This document shows, piece after piece, positions 51,054 through 59,851 of a stretch of 64,000 nucleotides of DNA. The stretch spans positions 1 through 64,000 of the forward strand of contig JAEWLC010000109.1 of assembly GCA_023393475.1 (NCBI GenBank). Direction: 5' to 3'. The position numbers and the translations under genes are program-made. The stretch comes from Pseudomonadota bacterium (GTDB taxonomy: Bacteria > Pseudomonadota > Alphaproteobacteria > Rhizobiales > Devosiaceae). The first letter of the stretch is position 1. Each line of letters opens with the position of its first letter. The notes under the pieces were generated by a model. The model was not told the DNA's origin. It did not search any database and saw only the letters and a program-made list of their open reading frames with translations.

Positions 51054-52036
51054 GGGACTGGCGCTTCTGGTTCAATGAGCAGCGCGGCACCCTGCTGGCG
51101 CTCGCGATCTTCATCGCCATGTTCACCTTCTACGTGATGAATCACCCGGCCGGCTTCACCGCCAACGTGGTGCAGACTGCGGCCAACAAGGGCGTACTGC
51201 TGGCGCTGGTCGCCATGGCGCAGACCTTCGTGGTGCTGACCGCCGGTATCGACCTTTCGGTCGGCATGGTCTTCATCCTCTGCAACTGCCTCGCCTCCTA
51301 CGTCCTCGTCGGCTCCCCGCTGATGGTGGCCGGCGGCGTGCTGGCGGTTGTCGCAACGGGCGCCATCTGTGGCGCCATCAACGCCGCCATCGTCATCTGG
51401 GGCCGGCTGCAGCCGATCGTCGCCACCATCGCCTCGGGCGCGGTGTTCTTCGGCATCGCACTGTGGCTGCGGCCCTTCCCCGGCTCCGACCCGGCTTTCT
51501 CCGCCGATCTCGCCGATGCCCTGACCGGCAAGGTCTGGGGCGTGATCCCGGCGAGTCTCCTCTTCCTCGCGGCGACCGTGCTCCTCATCTGGATCCCCTT
51601 CCGCCGTTCGGTCCTTGGCCGCACCGTCTACGCCATCGGCTCGTCCGAGGTCGCCGCGTACATGTCGGGCATGCCGATCAAGCGGGCGAAGTTCCTCGCC
51701 TATGTGCTGTCCGGCGTCTTTGCCGCCTTCGCCGGGCTCTACCTCACCTTCTTCACCTATTCGGGCGAGGCCTCGGCGGCCAACGGCAACACCTACACGC
51801 TCTATTCGATCGCCGCGGTCGTCCTCGGCGGCGTGTCGCTGTTCGGCGGACGCGGCAGCGCCATCGGGGCCATCTTCGGGGCGTTGGCGTTCCGCGCCAT
51901 CGGCGATTTGCTCTTCGTCTTCGAGATCGATCCGCTCTGGCAGCCGCTGTTCCAGGGCATCGTCCTCGTCCTCGCAGTTTCCGTCGGTTCGGCGCGCCTG
52001 TTCCAGGTGCGCAACCGGCTCGATCTCTTCGGCTGA
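51050..52036 (+). CDS. Sugar ABC transporter permease 1 (RbsC/YtfT-type)
   Basis: A 328-residue inner-membrane protein with about nine helices. Starts in the ATGA overlap. MAQTFVVLTAGIDLSVGM is the CUT2 permease hallmark; SVLGRTVYAIGSSEVAAYMSGMPIKRAKF (part) is the cytoplasmic ATPase-contacting loop, and AVVLGGVSLFGGRGSAIGA the last hairpin. It has a non-identical partner downstream, the arrangement of the galactofuranose importer YtfT/YjfF, so the channel is probably a heterodimer. Confidence 0.95.
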
Positions 52037-52045
52037 GGCCCAGAC

Positions 52046-53023
52046 ATGACCGACACCACCGCCCGAGCCCCTGCCCGCCCCTGGCGCCAGCGCATCGATC
52101 TGCCGGTTGTCACCGCATTCGGCTGCATCGTGATCCTGCTCGCCATCGGCAGCCTCTATTCACCGAACTTCCTCTCGCCCGAGTACCTGCTGCAACAGCT
52201 CAAGGTCGGCGCCTTCCTCGGCGTCATCGCCACCGGCATGATGCTGGTGATCCTGCTCGGCCAGATCGACCTCAGCGTGCCCTGGACGGTGACGCTCGGG
52301 GCCATGATGGCTTCGGCCGCGGTTAGCTGGGGACCAATGGGCGAGACCTTCGCCATCCCCTTCGGCGTCCTTTGCGGCCTCGCCATCGGCCTCGTCAACG
52401 GCATCGGCGTCGCCTACCTGCGCATCCCCTCGATGATCATCACACTGGCGGTGAACGCCGTCGCGCAGGGGCTGATGGTTGCCTATACCGGCGGCTTCGC
52501 GCCGCAGGATTCCGCCTCGGGCGCCATGAAGTGGCTAGCCGCGCAATCCACCTTCGGCGTGCCGCACGCCGTGGTCGTCTGGGTCATCGTCGGCGCGCTC
52601 GCCGTCTTCATGCTCAACCGCACCACCTTCGGCCGCTACGTCTACGGTATCGGCAACAAGGAGGTCGCGGCCTACCTCTCGGGCGTGCCGACCCAGCGCG
52701 TGGTGATGGTCGCGTTCGCCCTTTGCGGTGGCCTCGCGGCCTTTGGCGGCGTGTTGCTCGCGGGCTATGCCGGCAAGGCGGCACAGTCGATGGGCGATGC
52801 CTACCTGCTCCCCGCCATTGCCGCGGTGGTGCTGGGGGGCACCTCTATCCTCGGCGGGCGCGGCAGCTACCTCGGCACGGTGGCGGGCGTGATCCTCATC
52901 ACGCTGCTGCAGTCGATCCTGTCGGTGATGCAGATCGCCGAATTCGGCCGCCAGATCATCTACGGCGTCGTGATCATCGCCATGCTACTGCTCTACGGGC
53001 GAAGCGCGAAGGTCAGCAGCTAG
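52046..53023 (+). CDS. Sugar ABC transporter permease 2 (RbsC/YjfF-type)
   Basis: A 325-residue CUT2 permease, nine bases after permease 1. Basic start APARPWRQRIDLPVVTA, then helices; ATGMMLVILLGQIDLSVPW matches the GIDLS hallmark with Q for G in the second position. NRTTFGRYVYGIGNKEVAAYLSGVPTQRVVM (part) is the coupling loop; GGTSILGGRGSYLGTV near the end. Its TAG stop shares CTAG with the convergent ridA stop. Confidence 0.95.
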   Translation: MTDTTARAPARPWRQRIDLPVVTAFGCIVILLAIGSLYSPNFLSPEYLLQQLKVGAFLGVIATGMMLVILLGQIDLSVPWTVTLGAMMASAAVSWGPMGETFAIPFGVLCGLAIGLVNGIGVAYLRIPSMIITLAVNAVAQGLMVAYTGGFAPQDSASGAMKWLAAQSTFGVPHAVVVWVIVGALAVFMLNRTTFGRYVYGIGNKEVAAYLSGVPTQRVVMVAFALCGGLAAFGGVLLAGYAGKAAQSMGDAYLLPAIAAVVLGGTSILGGRGSYLGTVAGVILITLLQSILSVMQIAEFGRQIIYGVVIIAMLLLYGRSAKVSS

Positions 53024-53421
53024 GGTCGCCTGGCCACGAGGTCGATCTCGACCAGCGCGCCAACCGCGAGCCCCGTGACACCGACGGTCGTCCGCGCCGG
53101 CAGTTTCCCCGGCTCGAAGAAGCTCGGCCAGATCGCGTTCAGCGCTGCGTAGTCGCGCTGGAACTCGGTCAGGTAGATGCGCGCCATCGTCACGTGCTCG
53201 AACCCCAGCCCGACGCCGTTTAGGACGATCTTCAGGTTCTCGAACACCCGTCGTGTCTGCGCCTCTATCCCCTCGGGCAACGGAGCATCCGGCGCCGCCG
53301 GATCGGTCGGCATCTGGCCGGTGACGAACACCCATCCGTCCGCTTCGACGGCGTGGCTGAACGGAGCCACCGGCTGCGGTCCGGCCTGGATCATATGGTG
53401 GATAGGCAAAGGCATAGTCAC
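53020..53421 (-). CDS. ridA: RidA-family enamine/imine deaminase
   Basis: A 133-residue trimeric cytosolic protein that hydrolyses reactive enamines from PLP enzymes. GTG at 53421 has GGAG six bases upstream; an ATG six bases further in is also possible. APFSHAVEADGWVFVTGQMP opens the fold; VTMARIYLTEF carries the catalytic Arg (near residue 102), and LPARTTVGVTGLAVGALVEIDLVA (part) the conserved end. Probably generic housekeeping rather than part of the sugar operon. Stop shares CTAG with the permease. Confidence 0.9.
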   Translation of the reverse strand: MTMPLPIHHMIQAGPQPVAPFSHAVEADGWVFVTGQMPTDPAAPDAPLPEGIEAQTRRVFENLKIVLNGVGLGFEHVTMARIYLTEFQRDYAALNAIWPSFFEPGKLPARTTVGVTGLAVGALVEIDLVARRP

Positions 53422-53617
53422 GACAACTCCGATCAGGCCACTCGCGAAGGCGAGTCGCCGCGGAGCTTACTCCGCGTTCACGCACAGTTCATGCCTTGCC
53501 CGTCAAATAGCCGCAATGCCCGAGCCACTGGCGGGCTGGCGGCGCTACACCGATCGTGACAGGCTCACGGCTTGGGGGAACGCGCTCAGTGGGCGCGGCG
53601 GAGTTACCAGGGACCTT

Positions 53618-54319
53618 ATGTTCGAGTTTTTCCACGACATCTCGGCCTGGCTGGAAATGATCCTCCAGGGCATTTCCAGCAACTTCTGGCTCTCGCTGGT
53701 CTTCATCTTCCTCGTCTGCGTCGGCGAAGCCGTCTTCATCCTCGGCCTGCTCGTCCCCTCGCTGCCGATCCTCCTGCTCACCGGGGGCCTCATCGCCCAG
53801 GGCAGCCTCCCGTTCTGGCCAATCTTCTTTGCCGCGGTCGTTGGCGCCATCATCGGCGACGCCATCTCCTACACGGTCGGCTGGGCCCTCAAGGACCGCA
53901 TCCGAACCGTCTGGCCGTTCAGCAAGCATGTCCGGTTCATCGAGCAGGGTGAGCTGTTCTTCGCCCGCCACGGCGGCAAGGCCATCTTCATCGGCCGCTT
54001 CATCACCGGGGTGAAGGCCGTGATCCCCGGCGTTGCCGGGATGATGGGCATGTCCTACCGCCACTTCTCGGTGATCAACGTCATCTCGGCCTTCGTCTGG
54101 GCTGCCGCGCACATCCTGCCCGGGATGCTGCTGACCGGCTGGCTGAAGTCGATCGGACTGAGCCTCGAACTGGTGATTATCGTCGGCGCACTGGTGCTCA
54201 CCGTGCTCTTCGTCCTCATCCACTTCTGGAAGAAGATCCTCCTCGCCGTCGCGCCCTTCCTCGGCGAGTTCGGACGCTCGCTCCAGGCCCGCTTCGGCAC
54301 CACCGGGGCAGGCCACTGA
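53618..54319 (+). CDS. DedA-family membrane protein
   Basis: A 233-residue inner-membrane protein with about six helices. The DedA domain is seen in GEAVFILGLLVPSLPILLLTG, GALVGAIIGDAISYTVGWALKDR (as AAVVGAIIGDAISYTVGW) and RFIEQGELFFARHGGKAIFIGRFITGVKAVIPGVAGM (parts), including the two conserved reentrant regions and Gly/Pro pattern. Homologues recycle undecaprenyl phosphate or lipids across the membrane and need the proton-motive force. Alone here; start ATG follows CAGGGACC. Confidence 0.92.
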   Translation: MFEFFHDISAWLEMILQGISSNFWLSLVFIFLVCVGEAVFILGLLVPSLPILLLTGGLIAQGSLPFWPIFFAAVVGAIIGDAISYTVGWALKDRIRTVWPFSKHVRFIEQGELFFARHGGKAIFIGRFITGVKAVIPGVAGMMGMSYRHFSVINVISAFVWAAAHILPGMLLTGWLKSIGLSLELVIIVGALVLTVLFVLIHFWKKILLAVAPFLGEFGRSLQARFGTTGAGH

Positions 54320-54388
54320 GGCCTCGACCTTTCTGCGACGCCGATTGCACGAACTGCTGACTTGCGCGCCTGCCGCGCGAGGCGGAAT

Positions 54389-54973
54389 ATGTCCAGCATG
54401 CGCACCTTGGTTCGAGCCATGTTGGTCGCGTTCTTCCTCGCCGTCGGACCTGCCTTGTTGGCGGGGCCCGCGCCGGTAGCGGCTGACGAAGCCACGGACC
54501 GTGCTGCGGCTCTCGATGCACTCTTCGCCCAGCTTCGCGACGCGCCGGATGCGGCGTCGGCGCAGGCCATCGACGACAAGATCTGGGCCTTCTGGACTAC
54601 GCCCGCCGATCCCGATCTCGCCAGCCGAATGCGCGAGATCCTCATCGCCCGCAGCACCGGCAGGATACCGACCGCCCTCGCGCTGCTCGACGAATTGGTG
54701 GTCGATTATCCGAGCTACTCGGAGGGCTGGAACCAGCGCGCGACGCTCTTTTACGTGATTGGCGAGTTCGAGCGTTCGATTGCCGACTGCGCCAAGGTGC
54801 TGGAGCTGGAACCCCGCCATTTCGGCGCCCTCTCCGGCCGGGCCCTCATGTACCTGCAGCTTGGTCAGCGGGAGCTGGCCCTCAAGGATATGCGGGCGGC
54901 CCTCGCCATCCATCCCTTCCTCAGCGAAGCCCAGCTCTTCCCCGAGCTATCGCAGCCAATGACGCATGCCTGA
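54389..54973 (+). CDS. Exported TPR-repeat protein
   Basis: A 194-residue protein with a signal peptide (AMLVAFFLAVGPALLAGPAPVAADE, cleaved near VAADE). Three TPR-like units follow: GRIPTALALLDELVVDYPSYSEGWNQRATL, FYVIGEFERSIADCAKVLELEPRHFGALSGR (both in part) and YLQLGQRELALKDMRAALAIHP. Probably a scaffold for periplasmic protein-protein contacts; no partner identified. Start chosen among three nearby methionines on the basis of a complete signal peptide. Confidence 0.85.
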   Translation: MSSMRTLVRAMLVAFFLAVGPALLAGPAPVAADEATDRAAALDALFAQLRDAPDAASAQAIDDKIWAFWTTPADPDLASRMREILIARSTGRIPTALALLDELVVDYPSYSEGWNQRATLFYVIGEFERSIADCAKVLELEPRHFGALSGRALMYLQLGQRELALKDMRAALAIHPFLSEAQLFPELSQPMTHA

Positions 54974-55057
54974 CACGCGCCGGACGCCCTATGGGCAGGC
55001 AACCCGCGATCCCATATGAGGGTTGTGGGTAGGACTCGTTGATCCGAAAGGCCTGAA

Positions 55058-55351
55058 ATGTCCGAGCAATATACCGTCGAGCACGAAGAGACCGGCAACC
55101 GTGGCCGGTTCGTCGTTTACCTGCCGGATGGCTCGGAAGGCGAGATGACCTACACGCGCCGCGATCCCACGACCATCATTGCCGACCACACCGGCGTGCC
55201 GCCGCAATACCGCGGACAGGGCATCGCCGAGCAGTTGGTCAAGGCAGCGATGGACAATGCCCGCGCCACCGGCGGGAAGATCGTCCCGGTCTGCTCCTAC
55301 GTGGTGGCCCAGTTCCGCCGCCACCGCGAATGGGCCGACCTTCGCGCCTGA
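55058..55351 (+). CDS. Small GNAT-type acetyltransferase (YjdJ-like)
   Basis: A 97-residue protein with the compact Gcn5-like fold. VVYLPDGSEGEMTYTRRDPT, then HTGVPPQYRGQGIAEQLVKAAMDNARATGGKIVPVCSYV (part), with RGQGIAE as acetyl-CoA pyrophosphate loop. Such short members (COG2388) have uncertain substrates. Good ribosome region (GAAAGGCCTGAA) precedes. Single gene. Confidence 0.9.
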   Translation: MSEQYTVEHEETGNRGRFVVYLPDGSEGEMTYTRRDPTTIIADHTGVPPQYRGQGIAEQLVKAAMDNARATGGKIVPVCSYVVAQFRRHREWADLRA

Positions 55352-55468
55352 GCGCGATCCGTGGCATTTTAATCAAATGCTAACCATGTTGCGGCGTCGC
55401 GCGGCGCCACAACGCAACCACCTTGGCTGCTGAACGCTTGATTCCGGAACCTCAAGGAACTGGAAACC

Positions 55469-56494
55469 ATGCGCAGAAGCGCCCTCACCCTTGCCGCACT
55501 CCTCTTCGCCACCCCATCCGCCGCGCAGGATGCTGCGCCCGGGGCACTGACCCCGATCACGGCTGAAGCCATCAACGCCGCCGATCTTGCGACCATTCCG
55601 GCGCAGTATGTCCCGCCCGCAGCGACGGACGAAACCGGCGCGCCGCTTCTGCAGCGCCAACCCGATCCTGCCGTCGTCCGACTGCAGGTGCTGCTCGATC
55701 GCGCCGGGGCCTCACCCGGCGTGATCGACGGCTTCGATGGCGACAATGTCCGCAAGGCCGTCATCGCACTGGAACTGATGCTGGGTCTGCCGGCCGATGG
55801 CGTGCTCGATCCCGACCTCGTCGCAGCGCTCGAAACCGGCGGTCCGGTGATCGGCGAATACCAGCTCACGCAGCAGGATTTCGATGCCATCGGTCCTGAA
55901 ATCCCGACCGACTATGCCGAAATGGCGACTCGCGACTACCTTGGATACACCTCGCTGGGCGAGGAGCTGGGTGAACGCTTCCACATGCACACCGACCTGC
56001 TCGCTGCCCTCAACCCGGGCGCGGCCTATGCCGTGGGAGCGCATGTCTTCGTCGCCGCCTACGGCCCCGATCGCGCCGGGGAGGTTGCCCGCATCGAAGC
56101 GGACAAATCGCTGCGCCAGGTCCGGGCCTACGATGCCGCCGGTGCCCTGCTGGTCGCTTACCCCGCCACGATCGGATCCGAGGACAACCCATCTCCGACG
56201 GGCACGCACATCGTCGAAGGCGTCGCGCCCATGCCCGAATATACCTACAACCCCAAGCTCAACTTCCAGCAGGGCGACAATACCTCGGTGCTCACCATCC
56301 CGCCCGGCCCCAACGGCCCGGTCGGCTCGATGTGGATCGACCTGAGCGAACCCACCTTCGGCATCCACGGGACACCGGAGCCGTCCAAAATCGACAAGAC
56401 CGCTTCCCACGGCTGCGTCCGCCTCACCAACTGGGACGCGAACGAACTGGCCAGGATGGTGAAGCCGGGCGTGCCGGTGGATTTCGTAGGCTGA
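55469..56494 (+). CDS. L,D-transpeptidase with peptidoglycan-binding domain
   Basis: A 341-residue exported cell-wall enzyme. Signal peptide 1-19 ends PSAAQD. A peptidoglycan-binding-like helical domain (about 60-120: VVRLQVLLDRAGASPGVIDGF in part) is followed by a LysM-like segment near 160-210 (YLGYTSLGEELGERFHMHTDLLAALNPGAAYAVG in part) and the YkuD catalytic domain (about 220-340) with IHGTPEPSKIDKTASHGCVRL (part), the catalytic HGC. Forms 3-3 crosslinks or anchors lipoproteins. Terminator-like hairpin follows. Confidence 0.94.
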   Translation: MRRSALTLAALLFATPSAAQDAAPGALTPITAEAINAADLATIPAQYVPPAATDETGAPLLQRQPDPAVVRLQVLLDRAGASPGVIDGFDGDNVRKAVIALELMLGLPADGVLDPDLVAALETGGPVIGEYQLTQQDFDAIGPEIPTDYAEMATRDYLGYTSLGEELGERFHMHTDLLAALNPGAAYAVGAHVFVAAYGPDRAGEVARIEADKSLRQVRAYDAAGALLVAYPATIGSEDNPSPTGTHIVEGVAPMPEYTYNPKLNFQQGDNTSVLTIPPGPNGPVGSMWIDLSEPTFGIHGTPEPSKIDKTASHGCVRLTNWDANELARMVKPGVPVDFVG

Positions 56495-56500
56495 AGCAAG

Positions 56501-56522
56501 AGGGGCGCCGATGGGCGCCCCT
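56501..56522 (+). terminator. Hairpin after the L,D-transpeptidase gene
   Basis: Nine-base stem AGGGGCGCC / GGCGCCCCT with a GATG loop, six bases after the stop, before the convergent hydrolase stop at 56527. No long T tract (TCCACT), so its efficiency is uncertain; may act for both genes. Confidence 0.55.
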
Positions 56523-56526
56523 TCCA

Positions 56527-57126
56527 CTACGTGTTCAGCCAGTCCCGAGCCGCCAGCAGCTCTTCGCGGCGGATCTCATGGCCGCCTTCGTGCCAGAACA
56601 CGGCCGTATCCGCGCCCTGTTCCTTGAACCACGCGGCGAGCAGTTCCGCCGAATGCACCGGCGCGATCGGGTCGCGCCGGCCGGCCGTGATCAGCACCCG
56701 CTTGCCCTTGAGCCCCGGCTGCGGCTCAGGCGTGAACGGGATCAGCGGATGCATCAGCACTGCCGCGTCGAACTGCTCGGGCGACTGGAACAGCACCGAC
56801 GCCAGGATATTCGCTCCGTTCGAGTAGCCGAGCCCGAGGCTCTGCGAGGCTTCGCCACGCGTGGCCGCGACAAAACCGGCGAGCTTCTTCGTCGCCCGCG
56901 CGAGGTCCGCCATGTCGTAACGGCCTTCGCCGACGCGCTTGAAGTAGCGCAGCGCCCCGCCTTCCGACACGTCACCGCGCACGCCGATGCGGCGCGCGCC
57001 CGGCTTCAGCTCGGCCGCGAGATCGGTGAACTGATGCTCGTCACCGCCGGTGCCGTGGAACAGGAAGAAGGCCGGCGCCTCGGGTGACGCGCCGGGGAGG
57101 TCGATGAAGTCGTATGTGTCGGCCAT
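56527..57126 (-). CDS. Alpha/beta-hydrolase esterase (MhqD-like)
   Basis: A 199-residue cytosolic carboxylesterase. FFLFHGTGGDEHQF is the oxyanion-hole segment; nucleophile Ser in LGLGYSNGANI (G-Y-S-N-G), Asp in TAGRRDPIAPV, His in EGGHEIRREE. Length and pattern match MhqD, which works with the ring-cleaving dioxygenase MhqO in resistance to quinones in Bacillus. Starts directly after the dioxygenase stop (TAA-ATG), so tightly co-expressed. Confidence 0.85.
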   Translation of the reverse strand: MADTYDFIDLPGASPEAPAFFLFHGTGGDEHQFTDLAAELKPGARRIGVRGDVSEGGALRYFKRVGEGRYDMADLARATKKLAGFVAATRGEASQSLGLGYSNGANILASVLFQSPEQFDAAVLMHPLIPFTPEPQPGLKGKRVLITAGRRDPIAPVHSAELLAAWFKEQGADTAVFWHEGGHEIRREELLAARDWLNT

Positions 57127-58071
57127 TTACGCGGCATCCTTGTCCTCGAGCGGCTGCAGGTGCTCTTCGAGCGCCGAGCGCAGGTGCTCATGCTGGGTGG
57201 GAAGCTTCAGGCTCTCACCCAGATGCGCGGTGTCCTCGTCCCGGTTGAAACCGGGCTCGTTCGTCGCGATCTCGAACAGCACGCCACCAGGAGTGCGGAA
57301 GTAGATCGCCCAGAAGTAGTCACGGTCGATCACCGGCGTCACCTGGTAGCCCGTGTCGAGCAGGGCCTTGCGCACCTCGAGCTGCGCAGCGCGGTTCTCG
57401 ACCGCGAAGGCCACGTGGTGCACCGAACCCATGCCGAGCGCAGCACTGCCGGCATCGGGCAGCACTTCGATGTCGATGAAGTCGGCGCCGTTGCCGCCGG
57501 GGCGGACGAGGCGCTTGATGCCATTGCGCGTCTCGGCGTTCTCGTAGCCCATGAACTTCAGTAGTTCTTCGGTCGCGCCACCGTCGCGCAGACGCAGTGA
57601 TACGGAGTCGAAGCCGCGGATAGCATGTTCAGCGTCGACGCCGTTGCCGGTCCACGGCACGCGCCTGTCGTTCGCGGCCTCGACCAGCGCCATCGCATCG
57701 CCTTCCGAAGCCCGGAAGTTGAGCTGCCTGTTGCCGAAGCTATCGACCAGCTCGAGATCACCGGTGCGATCCGCCTCAAGCCGCTCCTGCCAGTAGCCGA
57801 GCGAACCCTTAGGCACGGAGAACACCGTCCGTCCGACTTCACCCGTGCCGGGACGACCCCGGGCAATGTGCGGGAAGGGGAAGTGCGTCATCACCGTGCC
57901 CGGCGTGCCGACCTCGTCACCGTAGTAGAGGTGATAGACGTCGGGCGCATCGAAGTTGACGGTCTGCTTCACCCGGCGCAGTCCCAGCGTCTTGGTGAAG
58001 AAGTGGTTGTTCTCGGCTGCATCACGGGCCATCGAGGTGACGTGGTGCAATCCCTTGATCTGAGTGAGCAT
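57127..58071 (-). CDS. Ring-cleaving dioxygenase (MhqO-like, VOC superfamily)
   Basis: A 314-residue Fe2+-type dioxygenase of two VOC modules. First metal His in IKGLHHVTSM, second in GMGSVHHVAFAV, Glu ligand in VLFEIATNEPGF. FFTKTLGLRRVKQTVNFDAPD is the N-terminal module (part). Expected to open hydroquinone or catechol rings, then the MhqD-like esterase acts on the product. Upstream region carries a long inverted repeat (58188-58214), shared with the divergent siderophore-interacting protein gene. Confidence 0.87.
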   Translation of the reverse strand: MLTQIKGLHHVTSMARDAAENNHFFTKTLGLRRVKQTVNFDAPDVYHLYYGDEVGTPGTVMTHFPFPHIARGRPGTGEVGRTVFSVPKGSLGYWQERLEADRTGDLELVDSFGNRQLNFRASEGDAMALVEAANDRRVPWTGNGVDAEHAIRGFDSVSLRLRDGGATEELLKFMGYENAETRNGIKRLVRPGGNGADFIDIEVLPDAGSAALGMGSVHHVAFAVENRAAQLEVRKALLDTGYQVTPVIDRDYFWAIYFRTPGGVLFEIATNEPGFNRDEDTAHLGESLKLPTQHEHLRSALEEHLQPLEDKDAA

Positions 58072-58187
58072 TGCTGCCTCCTTTGTCGGCGCCTGCCGAC
58101 CAATTGACTGGATCGGTGCTTGCCGTTCGCTTCGGCATTAGAGATAGGCGAGCCGATCAGGCACGAATAGCGCAACGCCTACGCAAG

Positions 58188-58214
58188 GGATTGTTCGCTC
58201 TGGATGAACAATCC
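58188..58214. promoter_or_regulatory. Inverted repeat between dioxygenase and siderophore-interacting gene
   Basis: Perfect nine-base arms GGATTGTTC / GAACAATCC separated by nine bases, extending outward as GCAAGG / CCTTGC with a two-base bulge. Lies in the 197-base divergent region 58072-58268, which contains no other coding signal. Candidate operator for a quinone- or oxidant-sensing regulator, or an RNA hairpin. Confidence 0.6.
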
Positions 58215-58268
58215 GCCTTGCGGCGAGTTCACTTGACCGCGTCTGCCTAGCAGGTCTAATTCTTGACT

Positions 58269-59060
58269 ATGGAAGTCATGAATAGAACCGTCGAGCGTAT
58301 CCGCCTCGAAACCCGCACTCGCCAGTTGACCGTTCTGTCGGTCACCGACCTTACTCCGCACATGCGCCGCATCCGGCTCGGCGGCCCCGAACTTGAGGGC
58401 TTCCAGTCCCCCGGGCACGCCGATCACATCAAGGTCTTCCTTTCCTCCGACGGCAAGCCCCTGCCGCGCCCCGAGCGGCGACCGGACGGCCTTGTCTGGC
58501 CCGAGGGCACTGCGCGCCCGTTCATGCGCGACTATACCCCGCGCTATTTCGACCCTGTCGCGCTGACCCTCGACCTCGATTTCGTCCTGCATGGAGATGG
58601 CCCGGCCTCGATGTGGGCACAGGACGCCAAGGTCGGCGATCCGCTGATCATCGGCGGCCCTCGCGGCTCGCTGATCGTCCCGGATTCCTTCGACTGGTAC
58701 CTGCTGGTCGGGGACGAAACCGCCCTGCCCGCCATCGGTCGCCGCATCGAGGAACTGCCGGCCGGCAAACCGGTGATCGCGGTCATCGAAGTCCCCGAGG
58801 CGGCCGACGAACAGTGCTTCGTCACCAGCGCGGCGGCGGAAATCCATTGGGTCCACCGCGACGATCTGGAAGCCGGGGCGCAGAACATGCTGCTGCCCAA
58901 GGTCGCCGGCCTCGAATTCCCGTCGGGCGAGGGCTACGCCTTCGTCGCCGGCGAGGCCGAGATGAGCCGCAACCTCAAGGCCCACCTCGTCGACCGCGGG
59001 CTCAACCCCGAATATGTGCGCGCACCCGGTTATTGGGTGAGGGGCCAGCCGGGGGATTGA
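58269..59060 (+). CDS. Siderophore-interacting protein (NADPH ferric-chelate reductase)
   Basis: A 263-residue flavoreductase (SIP/ViuB/YqjH family) that reduces ferric siderophores in the cytosol. FAD-binding motif RDYTPRYF; N-terminal VTDLTPHMRRIRLGG; NAD(P)-binding part VGDETALPAIGRRIEE, and the family end GYWVRGQPG. H.ADHIKVFL is the standard FAD contact. Start ambiguous between ATG 58269 and 58278. Single gene, divergent from the dioxygenase; iron or oxidative stress are candidate signals. Confidence 0.9.
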   Translation: MEVMNRTVERIRLETRTRQLTVLSVTDLTPHMRRIRLGGPELEGFQSPGHADHIKVFLSSDGKPLPRPERRPDGLVWPEGTARPFMRDYTPRYFDPVALTLDLDFVLHGDGPASMWAQDAKVGDPLIIGGPRGSLIVPDSFDWYLLVGDETALPAIGRRIEELPAGKPVIAVIEVPEAADEQCFVTSAAAEIHWVHRDDLEAGAQNMLLPKVAGLEFPSGEGYAFVAGEAEMSRNLKAHLVDRGLNPEYVRAPGYWVRGQPGD

Positions 59061-59072
59061 GGCGTTGGCGCT

Positions 59073-59834
59073 CTAGGCGCCGACGGTCTCCCGAAACCGC
59101 AGCGTCTCCGCCGTCGGGCCGCCAGGCTTGTATTCGAGCCCGACGAGCCCGGCATAGCCCTGCTTTTCCAGCCACTCGAGCCGGTCGGCATAATCGAGCC
59201 GGCCACTGCCCGGTTCGCCGCGTCCCGGGGTGTCGGCGAGATGCACGTGAACCACTCGGTCGAGCCGGCCGCGCAGCACCTCGATCTCCTCGCCCATCAC
59301 CGCGGCGTGGTAAATGTCATAGAGCAGCCGTATCTCCGGCCGCCCGACCTCGTCGACGATGTCGAGCCCCTCTTCGGTCGAGGTGAGATAGTAGCCAGGA
59401 TGATCGACCCGGTCGTTGAGCGGCTCGAGTGCGAGGATCACCCCTGTCCCCTCGAGTATCCTCGCCGCCTCGCCGAGCACCTTGACGATTGCCGCGTGCT
59501 GCGCCGCCCGCGCCACTTCGGGCAGGACGTCGCCGGCTTGCGCGATCATCACCTTCGTTCCGAGCGCGCGCGCCGCCGCCAGCGACGTCCGCACGCCCTC
59601 GAGGAAACGCTCGTGCGACTCCGGATTGGTGAGCGGCGCGATCGGCTCGCAGAGGATTCCTGCCAGCGTCAGCCCGGTCTCATCGAGCGCCTGCCGGACC
59701 GCGGCCTGGTCCTTGTTCGAAAAACGCCAGAACTCGACCGCGTCCAGCCCCGCTGCCTTGGCAGCGCGGATGCGATTGGCAACGTCGGGCTCTTCGGTGG
59801 CGAACAGCCACTCGATGCAGGCGGAATAACGCAT
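59073..59834 (-). CDS. hyi: Hydroxypyruvate isomerase
   Basis: A 253-residue TIM barrel that interconverts hydroxypyruvate and tartronate semialdehyde. MRYSACIEWLFATEEPDVA is the start; an upstream frame joining pncB is not translated as one protein. Metal ligands: Glu in LALEPLNDRVDHPGY, Asp and His in LLYDIYHAAVM, His in RVVHVHLADTPGR, Glu in GLVGLEYKP. Could also be another 2-keto-sugar isomerase of the same fold. 18 bases downstream of pncB, same strand. Confidence 0.85.
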   Translation of the reverse strand: MRYSACIEWLFATEEPDVANRIRAAKAAGLDAVEFWRFSNKDQAAVRQALDETGLTLAGILCEPIAPLTNPESHERFLEGVRTSLAAARALGTKVMIAQAGDVLPEVARAAQHAAIVKVLGEAARILEGTGVILALEPLNDRVDHPGYYLTSTEEGLDIVDEVGRPEIRLLYDIYHAAVMGEEIEVLRGRLDRVVHVHLADTPGRGEPGSGRLDYADRLEWLEKQGYAGLVGLEYKPGGPTAETLRFRETVGA

Positions 59835-59851
59835 AGTTTTACCTGATAGTT

